A stretch of DNA of 64,000 nucleotides from JALCLA01 sp965653565. GTDB lineage: Bacteria; Pseudomonadota; Gammaproteobacteria; Xanthomonadales; Xanthomonadaceae. The first letter of the stretch is position 1. Each line of letters starts with the position of its first letter. Below, in pieces: positions 9,712-18,541 of this stretch. The DNA lies in assembly GCA_965653565.1 (NCBI GenBank), contig CBFHAI010000003.1, forward strand, positions 1 to 64,000, given 5' to 3'. The notes under the pieces were generated by a model. The model was not told the origin of the DNA, did not search any database, and saw only the letters and a program-made list of their open reading frames with translations. Made by a program: the position numbers and the translations under genes.

Positions 9712-10334
9712 ACGTTTCGCGCGCTACCCAGACCGGTGCGGTGCTTTACGTTGTGCTGGTCATGCTGTTGATGACGACGATGCTGGCGACCACCGCCATG
9801 CTGGGCACAGTGACGCGCGGCAAGGCGGCGGTCGCGCATCGGCAGTCCGAATTGGCGCTGATGGGCGCCGACTCCGCGCTGCGGGTGGCCGAAGACTGGA
9901 TCTACAAGTTTTACGAAAGATCGGCCGGTGAAGCGCTGACCGGCTCGCTGCAAGGAGCCAATCAGGTTTTCCTGCCGACTCTGCGACATTCCGATGAACC
10001 GGCGCGGCGATTCTGGACGAGCAATGCGTGGGTCGACACCCGAGGCGTCGAGGTGACCGATCAGGTCGCGGCCTTCACCGATGCCGTCGCAGGCAACGGC
10101 ACGCTCCGCGCGCAACCGAGATACCTCATCGAAGACCTCGGCCCGCTGGCGCCGGCTACGGGTTCCTCCACGCACGAAGGCGGACTCACGGGGACGACCG
10201 GATACGCATCGTGGATGACGCCGGCCGGAAACGACGAACTGCGCGTCTACCGAATCACCGGCAAAAGTCGCGGGCCGGCAGGGCCTGGCGTGCGGACGGT
10301 GGTCAGTACTTTTGCCGGGCGGGCCAAGGGATGA
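9708..10334 (+). CDS. pilX: Type IV pilus assembly protein PilX
   Basis: 208 residues. The N-terminus MNVSRATQTG-AVLYVVLVMLLMTTMLATTA is the PilX pattern: a prepilin-like Gly followed by a hydrophobic helix, here without the Glu at +5 seen in the other minor pilins. A conserved downstream segment GADSALRVAEDWIYKF (about residue 46) matches the family's A-E-x-A-L-R-x-A-E stretch. Lack of Glu5 is common in PilX and consistent with its place near the pilus tip with PilY1. It overlaps pilW and pilY1 by 4 bases each. Confidence 0.85.
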   Translation: MNVSRATQTGAVLYVVLVMLLMTTMLATTAMLGTVTRGKAAVAHRQSELALMGADSALRVAEDWIYKFYERSAGEALTGSLQGANQVFLPTLRHSDEPARRFWTSNAWVDTRGVEVTDQVAAFTDAVAGNGTLRAQPRYLIEDLGPLAPATGSSTHEGGLTGTTGYASWMTPAGNDELRVYRITGKSRGPAGPGVRTVVSTFAGRAKG

Positions 10335-13300
10335 AAAAACTATCGTTGATGGCGGCCACGGCGCTGCTGGCCGCTGCTGCAGGGGCGTCCGGGCGCGAAC
10401 TCGATTTATCCAAGAACCCGTTGTTCCTCGGTACGCGCGCCACGCCCAATCTGGCGCTGACTCTGGACGACTCGGGCTCGATGCGTGCCGGTTTCATGCC
10501 CGAGGGAATCGAGTCCGGATACGTATCCGGAGGCAGTTGCACGTTTCGGCTGCGGGCTTTCCTCTCCTCCAAACGCAACACGATCTACTACAACCCGCAG
10601 ATCCTCTACACACCGCCGCTCAAGCCGGACGGCTCGTCGTTTCCCAATGTGAGTTTCGATGCGGCGCCGCTGAACGGCTACAAGGCGGCAACCTCCGCTA
10701 CGGTCAATCTGGGAACGCAGTACTTCCCTACCTACGAATATTGGGACAACGGCTCCGGGCATCTGCAGATCCAGCATGCCGCCGTTCCACCGGCGATGAC
10801 GCCGGCGACTTGCGCCGCGCCGACGGCTGCACACCTGTACGCCGTTTTACCGTTCGCCACGGCCGGTGTTTCCGAGGCGTTCTACTACCAGTACATCGGC
10901 AACGGCAGCGGTGTGATGCTCGATGCCAATTACGAAGCACACAAGCTCGTCACCGCGCAGGAACGCCAGAACTTCGCCAATTGGTATTCGTATTATCGGA
11001 CGCGTTCGTTGATGGCGCGCGGTGCGGTGTCGACGGCGTTCGCTACCGTCGGCCCGGGAATTCGCGTCGTCTGGCAGAACCTCACCAACAACAAACTCAC
11101 CGCCGCCAGTGCGGCGCGACCGTTCGAAGGCACGACGCGTGCGACGTTCTTCGATTGGCTCTACAACTGGACGACCAGCGGACTGACGCCGCTGCGTGCG
11201 GCGACGATCCGCGTTGGCGAGTTCTATTCGCGCAACGGCGCCAATGAGGCCAACCCGTATTGGGATCCGGCATCGGGCCAGGAGTTGTCGTGCCGTTCGA
11301 ACTTCCACCTGCTGGTCACCGACGGTTACTGGAACGAACAGGTCAACCCGACCGACATGACCGGCGACGGCGATCGCAGGTCGCTCTCACAGTTTCCCGA
11401 CGGCAGTTTCGCTTATGGGCCGAATTCGGGCCCCGAAAGCAAGATCTTCTGGAACGAGAACCCGCACGTATCGGCCGCGACGGAAGATTGTCGCTCGCCG
11501 GCGAGTTTCACCACGCCGGAATTCTGCGACCCCTCGCTCGCCGACATTGCCTTCCACTACTGGGCCACCGATCTGCGGCCGGATCTTCCCAACACCGTGC
11601 TACGACGCTGGACCGATCTGACCACCGGCATCACCGGCCCGGCGGTGCAGCTCAACTCGCCGGTCGACGCGCTCGCCAACAAGGAAGTCTATTTCAACCC
11701 GAGGAACGACCCTGCCAACTGGCAACACATGAGCAACTTCATTGTCGGCATGGGCCTGGCCGGCACGCTGCCGTTTCCGCAGAGCTACGACGCCTTGCGC
11801 GCCGGTTCGCTGAACTGGCCCACCGTCAAGAACGCCAGTTCGCTCAACGTCGACGATGCATGGCATGCGGCGATCAACAGTCGCGGACAGTTCCTGATGG
11901 CCAACGACAGCCAAGCGCTGAGCGCGGCGATCGCCGGCATCATTGCGCAGATCAACGACGAGGCCGGCAGCAGCACCGCACCGGTCGTCGCCGGCGGTGT
12001 GGAGCATGCCGGCAACTTCGCGCTCGTTACCTCGTACGACACGCGCGACTGGACCGGCGATGTCGCCGCGGTCTCCACGACGCCGGAGGCGACCGAGCAC
12101 TGGAGCGCCGCGCAGAAATTGAACGCCAAGCCGCCGCAGTCGCGCGTGTTGATAACTTCGGCATCCGCCGAAGGGCAGGGCATTGCGTTCCGCTGGAACT
12201 CGCTTTCCTCCGACTGGCAAGCCCAGCTCAACGACAACCCCGACACCGCTTTGTTCGATACTGACGGTCTGGGCGAGCAACGCCTCGAGTACTTGCGCGG
12301 CGCGCATTCGTCCGAAGAAGCGGCGGGTGGGCCCTTCCGCACACGATTGAGCTTGCTCGGTGCGGTGGTGCATGGCGGTTCGGCATTGGTTGGAGCACCG
12401 GCCGGTTCGTTCGACGAAAGCAAACTCCACCCGAATGCCGCCGAACGCGACGCCGCAAACGCCGGCGATTCCTACAGCAGCTTCGTCACCAGCCAGCTGG
12501 ATCGCAAGCGCGTGGCCTACGTTGCGTCCAACGATGGGTTCCTGCACGCCTTCGATGCCGGCGAGGGTGACGATCCGGGCACAGGCGAAGAACTGTGGGG
12601 CTACATTCCCTTCGCGTTGTCGGGCACGATTGCCCAGGCAACGCGGCCGACACAGGGGTTCCTGCCCACCGTGGATAGCACGCCGGTGGTGCGCGACGTG
12701 TTCATCGGCGGTGCCTGGCGTACCGTGTTGCTCGGTGCGCTCAGGCGTGGCGGACAAGCGATTTACGCACTCGACATCACTGAACCCGAACTGCCGGAAA
12801 GCGCCGCCGCTGACCGCGTGCTGTGGGAATTGGGCGATGCGGTGTCCGGCGCTGCGCGCCTGGGCTTCACCTACGGCAAGCCGAATATCGTGCGGCTCGG
12901 ACACGGTCGCTGGGTGGCGTTGATTCCCGGCGGCTACAACAACGAAAGCGTGGATGCGGCGGTCGGCGATGGGAAAGCGTCGCTGTTCGTCGTCGACATC
13001 GAAACCGGAGATCTCATCCGCGAATTGAACGTTGACAGTTATGGCCTGTCGTTTGCGACCAGCGCCGACAACGATGGAGACGGCGTCGATGACTTCGCCG
13101 TTGCCGGCGATGTCGTCGGCAATCTGTGGCGTTTCGATCTGCAAGGCGCGCCGGCCTCGTGGTCGGTGGAAAAACTCTACGAAGCCACGGTGCCCGAGCA
13201 ATATCCGATCACCGCGCCGCCGCGCATCTTCGGCGATGTCGGCGGCTCGATCGTCTTGGTGGGCACCGGCAAATTTCTCGAGCCGGTGGATCGCCAGGTG

Positions 13301-13861
13301 GCGGGCGTGGCGCCGCAGCGCATCCTGGCGGTGCGCGAACGCGGCAAGGCCTCGTCCGCGTATCCCTGGCAACTGTCCGACCTGACGCCGCGCACGCTGC
13401 AGACTACGGCGGGCCCGAAGCAACCGGTTTCTGTCACGGGCGCCGAGATCAGCGAATCATCCGGTGGCTGGACAATGCCGCTCACCGACGAGGGCGAGCG
13501 CATCATCAATGCAGCCACGCCGGTGTTCTCCGCGGGCATCGTCATCTTCGAATCACTCAGGCCGGGCGGTGATGACCCCTGCGCCTCGGGCGTGGCCGCT
13601 CGAACTTATGTGCTGTCCGCCGGCAGCGGACTGGCGCCGACCACTGCGCCGATGTTCGATACCGATGGCGACGGCGACATCGACAGCGACGACGCCGGCG
13701 GTGTCGTCGGCATGGATACCGGCCAGGCTCTGCTCGAAGGCACGCGTCCGCTCATCTCGCAGGTTGGCGGCGGCATCGCAACGATCTATGGCAACGAGAG
13801 CGTCGCGGTGCCGATACCGGTGTGGCGTCGGCGCTATTGGAAGGAACTGATCGAGCAATGA
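10331..13861 (+). CDS. pilY1: Pilus tip adhesin PilY1
   Basis: 1176 residues with a signal peptide (MKKLSLMAATALLAAAAGAS). Near residues 45-55 the von Willebrand A MIDAS motif DDSGSM is visible. The C-terminal half is the PilY1 beta-propeller (VAYVASNDGFLHAFDAGEG, LWGYIPFALS, GGQAIYALDITEP), with a calcium loop DNDGDGVDD at about residue 913, like the site in Pseudomonas PilY1 that controls pilus extension and retraction. A second acidic loop DTDGDGDIDSDD lies near residue 1110. PilY1 sits at the pilus tip and acts as adhesin and mechanosensor. ATG 10331 overlaps the pilX stop; the frame is open upstream without coding character. Confidence 0.93.
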   Translation: MKKLSLMAATALLAAAAGASGRELDLSKNPLFLGTRATPNLALTLDDSGSMRAGFMPEGIESGYVSGGSCTFRLRAFLSSKRNTIYYNPQILYTPPLKPDGSSFPNVSFDAAPLNGYKAATSATVNLGTQYFPTYEYWDNGSGHLQIQHAAVPPAMTPATCAAPTAAHLYAVLPFATAGVSEAFYYQYIGNGSGVMLDANYEAHKLVTAQERQNFANWYSYYRTRSLMARGAVSTAFATVGPGIRVVWQNLTNNKLTAASAARPFEGTTRATFFDWLYNWTTSGLTPLRAATIRVGEFYSRNGANEANPYWDPASGQELSCRSNFHLLVTDGYWNEQVNPTDMTGDGDRRSLSQFPDGSFAYGPNSGPESKIFWNENPHVSAATEDCRSPASFTTPEFCDPSLADIAFHYWATDLRPDLPNTVLRRWTDLTTGITGPAVQLNSPVDALANKEVYFNPRNDPANWQHMSNFIVGMGLAGTLPFPQSYDALRAGSLNWPTVKNASSLNVDDAWHAAINSRGQFLMANDSQALSAAIAGIIAQINDEAGSSTAPVVAGGVEHAGNFALVTSYDTRDWTGDVAAVSTTPEATEHWSAAQKLNAKPPQSRVLITSASAEGQGIAFRWNSLSSDWQAQLNDNPDTALFDTDGLGEQRLEYLRGAHSSEEAAGGPFRTRLSLLGAVVHGGSALVGAPAGSFDESKLHPNAAERDAANAGDSYSSFVTSQLDRKRVAYVASNDGFLHAFDAGEGDDPGTGEELWGYIPFALSGTIAQATRPTQGFLPTVDSTPVVRDVFIGGAWRTVLLGALRRGGQAIYALDITEPELPESAAADRVLWELGDAVSGAARLGFTYGKPNIVRLGHGRWVALIPGGYNNESVDAAVGDGKASLFVVDIETGDLIRELNVDSYGLSFATSADNDGDGVDDFAVAGDVVGNLWRFDLQGAPASWSVEKLYEATVPEQYPITAPPRIFGDVGGSIVLVGTGKFLEPVDRQVAGVAPQRILAVRERGKASSAYPWQLSDLTPRTLQTTAGPKQPVSVTGAEISESSGGWTMPLTDEGERIINAATPVFSAGIVIFESLRPGGDDPCASGVAARTYVLSAGSGLAPTTAPMFDTDGDGDIDSDDAGGVVGMDTGQALLEGTRPLISQVGGGIATIYGNESVAVPIPVWRRRYWKELIEQ

Positions 13862-14289
13862 AACGTTCGGGCGGATTCACCCTGATCGAACTGGTGATCG
13901 TCGTGGCGCTGATCGCGCTGCTGACGACCCTCGCCGTGCCGAGCTACCAGGCCTTCATCGCACGCGCGGCGCGCAGCGAGGCGATGACGGCCATGACGCG
14001 TGTGGCCACCGCGCAGGAACGTTTTCTCTTCACGTTCGGACGCTACTCATCTTTGATCGCCGGTGCGCCCGGCACCGATCCGGATACTGCCGGCTTGGGC
14101 CTGGCCGCCACCACCCTCGGCTCGAGCGGAAATAACCGCTACTACAACCTGACGCTCACGGTAGCGCCGGACGGACTGTCCTACGACGTATTCGCGCAGC
14201 CGATGGCGGCGCAGGTGGGCGATGCCTGCGGCGTACTGACGCTGACCAGTGCGGGCGTGCGCGGTGCGGCGCGGAGCGACTGCTGGTGA
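13858..14289 (+). CDS. pilE: Type IV minor pilin PilE
   Basis: 143 residues from ATG 13858, overlapping the pilY1 stop as ATGA. The leader MKRSGG is followed by FTLIELVIVVALIALLTTLA, a canonical prepilin signal with Glu at +5. The segment SEAMTAMTRVATAQERFLFTFGRY is typical of the PilE group (A-x-x-x-Q-E-x-x-x-x-x-x-x-x-Y). Two C-terminal Cys (GDACGVL and SDCW) form the usual D-loop disulfide. Position directly after pilY1 is the standard order in pseudomonads and xanthomonads. Confidence 0.9.
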   Translation: MKRSGGFTLIELVIVVALIALLTTLAVPSYQAFIARAARSEAMTAMTRVATAQERFLFTFGRYSSLIAGAPGTDPDTAGLGLAATTLGSSGNNRYYNLTLTVAPDGLSYDVFAQPMAAQVGDACGVLTLTSAGVRGAARSDCW

Positions 14290-15356
14290 GGGTGCTGGGC
14301 TGGCTGTTGCGCTTTTGCCTTGCTGCGCCGATATCGGCAAGCGCCGTCGCGCCGTGTCCGCTGAGCGTCGAAGCCATGGTCGGTGTTTACCTGTCCTACG
14401 CGCCGCTCTCGTCGTTCGACGGCGTGCAGGCGCCAGGTGGCGATGGCAACTACGTGACGCCGTCGGGCGCGGAATTTGCGACGCTCTCTGAGGCGACGCG
14501 GTTGCTGGCGACCGGTCAGATCGTGCAAGCAGCCGATGGATTCATGCAGGTCGGCTTTCAAGTCTGCGAAGCCTCGTTCGCCGACGCAACTTCGCCGGCG
14601 GTGTTCGTGGTGCATGACGCCGACGCCAACTCCCGTAACACGTCGCGTGGCGCAGCGATCGCCGTGCTGCGCAACGAGGCGATCGTGGCAGGACGCTGGG
14701 CCGTGCTGGCGCCGCACGCGGTGACCGAAACCAATGTCGCAACGATGGCGCTCGAGCTGCTGCAGGATCCGGCGCTGCCCGTGTCTGCCGTCGTGGTGGG
14801 CGCCGTCGATCGCTGCAACCGGCTGGAACTGGCGCCGGCGATCTATCAGGCGCAGACGGAACACTGCGGTGGAAGTTTCCGCACGTCCGATATGGCGCAC
14901 ACAGACGACAGTTTCTTCCACGCCTTCCATGTCGGCCTGCAGCAGGCGAGCGATGGTGTCGGCACCCTGCAACTGCACGGCATGGGCACGCCGGGCGCCA
15001 GTATTTCGCGCGGAACCGTGGCCGATTGGGCCGATTTCCCGCAGGATCTCGTCGCGTCCTGGCACGTGAGTCTGCGCGAGAAACTGGTCGGCATCGGTGT
15101 AGCAGGCGGTGAGGTCACCGCCTGCAGCGCCCACGACGGTCCGGGTGGGATTCCGTTCCGCAACCTGTTATGCGGAACGCGCAGCGCCGCGACCGCACTG
15201 GCGGGAGCAAACGGCAACGCATCAATCAACATCCATCTGGAACTCGGCTCGCAGGCCAGAGCGACGCGCAATCACCGCAGTGCCGTCGCCAAAGCCTGGC
15301 GCCGCGCGCTCGATCAACTGCATCGAAACGGCTTCGAGGCTGCACCCACGCAATGA
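14286..15356 (+). CDS. Unknown secreted protein coupled to the pilin operon, GFE-type tail
   Basis: 356 residues from a GTG at 14286 that overlaps the pilE stop (GTGA). A signal peptide is visible (VLGWLLRFCLAAPISASAVA). I do not recognise a family with confidence. Conserved-looking polar segments are VVHDADANSRNTSRGAAIA, VVGAVDRCNRLELAPAIYQ, TSDMAHTDDSFFHAFHVGL and LQLHGMG. The His/Asp-rich blocks suggest a metal-dependent hydrolase but this is only an impression. The C-terminus LHRNGFEAAPTQ is a variant of the GFE tail. Tight overlaps with pilE and the DUF1800 gene imply translation from the same message. Confidence 0.75.
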   Translation: MRVLGWLLRFCLAAPISASAVAPCPLSVEAMVGVYLSYAPLSSFDGVQAPGGDGNYVTPSGAEFATLSEATRLLATGQIVQAADGFMQVGFQVCEASFADATSPAVFVVHDADANSRNTSRGAAIAVLRNEAIVAGRWAVLAPHAVTETNVATMALELLQDPALPVSAVVVGAVDRCNRLELAPAIYQAQTEHCGGSFRTSDMAHTDDSFFHAFHVGLQQASDGVGTLQLHGMGTPGASISRGTVADWADFPQDLVASWHVSLREKLVGIGVAGGEVTACSAHDGPGGIPFRNLLCGTRSAATALAGANGNASINIHLELGSQARATRNHRSAVAKAWRRALDQLHRNGFEAAPTQ

Positions 15357-17053
15357 AACGACCCATGAGATCTTTGCTGCCGACGCTGGGCTTAGCTGTG
15401 CTTTGCATGGTGCCGCCAGCCTTTGCTCAACGTATTCACGCCGATGGCTTCGAGAACATCGGTCCTGCCGACGCGGAAGCCGCGCGCTTCCTGCAGCAGG
15501 CGGCATTCGGGCCAACGCTGTCGGACATCGAGCGCGTCAAGCAACTCGGGTTCGAAGGTTGGATCGAGGAACAGCTGGCGCTGCCAGCGTCGCTCACACG
15601 ACCCTATGTCGAGTGGGTCGACTCAGTCGACCATGATGCATGGCAGAACAACGATGCGCGCATCGAAGCATGGATGGTGTTCGCGATGGGCGGAGCCGAT
15701 CCCGGCCAGCCCCTGTTCGTGCACCGCGACCAGCTGCGGCAGCGCGTCGCTTTCGCCTTGTCGCAATTGTTCGTCGTTTCCGATCGCCTGGCCGCGATCG
15801 GCAGTCATCCGGAGACCATGGTCGATTACTACGACCTGATCACCTCATCGGCCTTCGGGAATTACCGCGAGCTGCTCGAAGACGTGACCCTGCATCCGGC
15901 GATGGGGCATTACCTGTCGATGTTCCGCAATCGTAGACCGGATGCGTTGTTGGGGATCCGGCCGGACGAAAACTATGCACGCGAGATCATGCAATTGTTT
16001 TCGGTGGGCCTAGTCATGCTTGGGCCCGACGGCGCACCGATCCAGCAGTCCGGCGTGCCGGTGCCTACCTACAACCAGGACACCATCCGCGGTTTCGCGC
16101 ACGTGTTCACCGGCTGGAATTGGAATGGCTGCAGCGTCAATGGCGGCGGCTGGGATTTCTGTCCTGAGCGCTGGCGCGAGCCGATGCAACCGATGGAGGC
16201 CTATCATGCCTCCGCGCAGGAAAAACAGTTGCTCGACTATCCTGGCGTTGTCCTCCCCGATGGCGTGTTGCCTGCCGGTGGAACCGCGGACGCCGATCTG
16301 CAGGCCGCACTGGACAACCTCTTTCATCATCCCAACGTTGGTCCGTTCGTCGCGCGCCACTTGATCAGGCAGCTGGTCACCAGCAATCCCACGCCGGCCT
16401 ATGTCGCCGCCGTGGCGCAAGCTTTCGCCGACAACGGTGCTGGAGTTCGCGGCGATCTAGGTGCGGTGGTGCGTGCGGTGCTGCTGCACCCGGAGGCGCG
16501 CCTGGGACATCTCGCGGCGCCCACGACTTTCGGCAAGCTGCGCGAGCCGCTGCTTAAACAGATCGCCTTGCTGCGCGCGATGGATGCGCGCAGTGCGAGC
16601 GGGCGAATCGACCTGGTGCACCCCGAAATGGACTTCCTGCAGGCGCCGCTGCGTGCACCGTCGGTGTTCAACTTCTTCCTCGCAAATTTCGCGCCGCCGG
16701 GCGAGATTCTCGATGCCGGTATGGTGGCGCCGGAATTCCAGCTGGCTACCGAAAGCGGCATGACATCGCAGGTCAACGCGGTCGGCGAATCGATCTACTG
16801 GGCCGCCAATCCCTCCCTCGGCGATGGTCTGGCTTATGACTTCGCACGCGACGAGTCGCTCGCCGACGATCTGGATGCGTTGCTCGATCGGTACGACCTG
16901 CTGTTCTTCGCCGGCAGCATGAGCGACGGCATGCGCGCGCGACTGCTCACTCACGCCGTGAGCATCCCGGCCGCGGGCGATTATCGCTTGCGGCGGATCC
17001 GCGATCTCGTATTCCTGATTGCAAACTCCCCCGAATTCGCCGTGCAGAAATGA
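15353..17053 (+). CDS. DUF1800 family secreted protein
   Basis: 566 residues; ATG 15353 overlaps the previous stop, and a second ATG at 15365 gives a shorter signal peptide. After cleavage near AFA-Q the mature protein opens RIHADGFENIGPADAEAARF, so the GFE-like motif that elsewhere sits at C-termini is here just behind the signal peptide. DUF1800 signatures follow: EAARFLQQAAFGPT, GFEGWIEEQLALP, DENYAREIMQLFSVGLVMLG, FTGWNWNG and NVGPFVARHLIRQLVTSNPT. DUF1800 and DUF1501 proteins nearly always come in pairs in Gram-negative bacteria and are exported. Their activity is not established. ATGA overlap with the DUF1501 gene. Confidence 0.9.
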   Translation: MKRPMRSLLPTLGLAVLCMVPPAFAQRIHADGFENIGPADAEAARFLQQAAFGPTLSDIERVKQLGFEGWIEEQLALPASLTRPYVEWVDSVDHDAWQNNDARIEAWMVFAMGGADPGQPLFVHRDQLRQRVAFALSQLFVVSDRLAAIGSHPETMVDYYDLITSSAFGNYRELLEDVTLHPAMGHYLSMFRNRRPDALLGIRPDENYAREIMQLFSVGLVMLGPDGAPIQQSGVPVPTYNQDTIRGFAHVFTGWNWNGCSVNGGGWDFCPERWREPMQPMEAYHASAQEKQLLDYPGVVLPDGVLPAGGTADADLQAALDNLFHHPNVGPFVARHLIRQLVTSNPTPAYVAAVAQAFADNGAGVRGDLGAVVRAVLLHPEARLGHLAAPTTFGKLREPLLKQIALLRAMDARSASGRIDLVHPEMDFLQAPLRAPSVFNFFLANFAPPGEILDAGMVAPEFQLATESGMTSQVNAVGESIYWAANPSLGDGLAYDFARDESLADDLDALLDRYDLLFFAGSMSDGMRARLLTHAVSIPAAGDYRLRRIRDLVFLIANSPEFAVQK

Positions 17054-18462
17054 CCAAGATTCCCACGCTCGACCGCCGCCGTTTCATTCGCCGATCGCTG
17101 GCGGCAACGCTCGGCGGCTTCTCCCTCTATTCCGCTCCCGGTTTGCTCGGCACGTTGCAGGCGGCGACGCACGCGAAAGGCTTCGCCGATTTCAAGGCGC
17201 TGGTCTGCGTGTTCCTTTATGGCGGCAACGATGGCTTCAACACGGTGGTGCCGCTCAACGGCCCGGCACGCACCAATTATCTAGCCGGCCGCGGCGCCAC
17301 GCTGGCGCTGCAGGCCGAACAGCTCGAACCGCTTGCGATCGTCGGGCCCGCTCCCAGCGACGGGTGCGCCTACGGTTGGCAGCGCGCGACGCAAGCCGGC
17401 GGAACGCAGCCGCTGATTCAGGCGTATCAGGACGGGGAACTGGCGATCGTCGCCAACGTCGGCACGCTCATCCAGCCGACCTCGCAGGCCGAAGTGAACC
17501 AGGCCGGTTATCCGTTGCCTCCGCAGTTATATTCGCACAACGACCAGCAGTTCTACTGGCAGACCTGCGGCGGCACCGGATCGCAGGGTTGGGCCGGACG
17601 CATGGCCGATCTGCTGCATACCGCGAACGTCGGCGCGACCGTGCCGATGAGTTTCACCGTAGCCGGCGAAAGCGTTCTACTGCGCGGCTCGACCGCGCGC
17701 CAATACGCGATCAATCCGTGGCCGCGCGCGGCCGAGCGCATGACTTTCCTCGAAGCTCCGGAAGCCGGTTCCGCAGCCAGGCGTGCGGTGTTCGCCGACC
17801 TGATTGCCCAGAACCAGCAGGCCCACGTGTTCGAGCGCACCTATGCCCGTTCGATGCGCCAGGCGCTGGACACCTACGCCAACATCCGCGATGCGATCGC
17901 GTTGTCGCCGCCGATCGCCACGACGTTCCCCGCCACCGCGCTCGGCCGGCAGCTGGAGATGGTGGCGCATCTCATCGCCGCGCGTCAGCCGCTCAACCTG
18001 CGCCGCCAGGTTTTCTTCGTCCAGCAGGGCGGCTACGACACGCACGATGGCCAGAGCACCGAACATCCCGCGCTGCTGTCGCAACTGGCACAGGCGCTGG
18101 GCGCGTTCCGCGCGGCGATGATCGAACTGGGCGTCAACGATGCGGTGGCTTCGTTCACTGCGTCGGACTTCGGCAGAACTCTGACCTCCAACGGCGACGG
18201 TTCCGACCATGGATGGGGTTCGCACCATTTCGCGATGGGTGGCGCCGTCGAGGGCGGCTTCTACGGCCAGATGCCCAACCTTGCGAGCGCGGCGCAAGGC
18301 GGCACGCTCGATGCGGGCTGGGGCCAGATCATCCCCACCACGTCGGTGGAACAGTACGCCGCAACGCTGGGCCGATGGTTCGGGCTGTCGGAGGCCGACC
18401 TGGCCGACGTGCTGCCCAATCTGGGCAATTTTTCGTCGGGCGATCTCGGGTTCATGGCTTAA
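17050..18462 (+). CDS. DUF1501 family protein, Tat-exported
   Basis: 470 residues. The N-terminus has a twin-arginine signal (RRRFIRRSLAATLGGFSL), so it is probably exported folded, perhaps with a bound metal. Family motifs: LVCVFLYGGNDGFNTVVPL near residue 50, PQLYSHNDQQFYWQT, QGGYDTHDGQ and FTASDFGRTLTSNGDGSDHG, typical of DUF1501, which is related to the alkaline phosphatase/sulfatase superfamily by its metal-site pattern. It is the partner of the preceding DUF1800 gene (ATGA overlap) and the last of eight coupled genes. Confidence 0.9.
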   Translation: MTKIPTLDRRRFIRRSLAATLGGFSLYSAPGLLGTLQAATHAKGFADFKALVCVFLYGGNDGFNTVVPLNGPARTNYLAGRGATLALQAEQLEPLAIVGPAPSDGCAYGWQRATQAGGTQPLIQAYQDGELAIVANVGTLIQPTSQAEVNQAGYPLPPQLYSHNDQQFYWQTCGGTGSQGWAGRMADLLHTANVGATVPMSFTVAGESVLLRGSTARQYAINPWPRAAERMTFLEAPEAGSAARRAVFADLIAQNQQAHVFERTYARSMRQALDTYANIRDAIALSPPIATTFPATALGRQLEMVAHLIAARQPLNLRRQVFFVQQGGYDTHDGQSTEHPALLSQLAQALGAFRAAMIELGVNDAVASFTASDFGRTLTSNGDGSDHGWGSHHFAMGGAVEGGFYGQMPNLASAAQGGTLDAGWGQIIPTTSVEQYAATLGRWFGLSEADLADVLPNLGNFSSGDLGFMA

Positions 18463-18541
18463 CTGCGGCAACTGTAGTTTTGCAAGTTGGCGTTGCGCGC
18501 CTTCGATTCCCGCTGTTGTGGGGAAGTGGAAGGAGCGGCCA

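Noticed and set aside
11600..13423. Minus-strand ORF of 607 codons opposite pilY1
   Set aside because: Shadow of the pilY1 propeller region; no signal, no motif.
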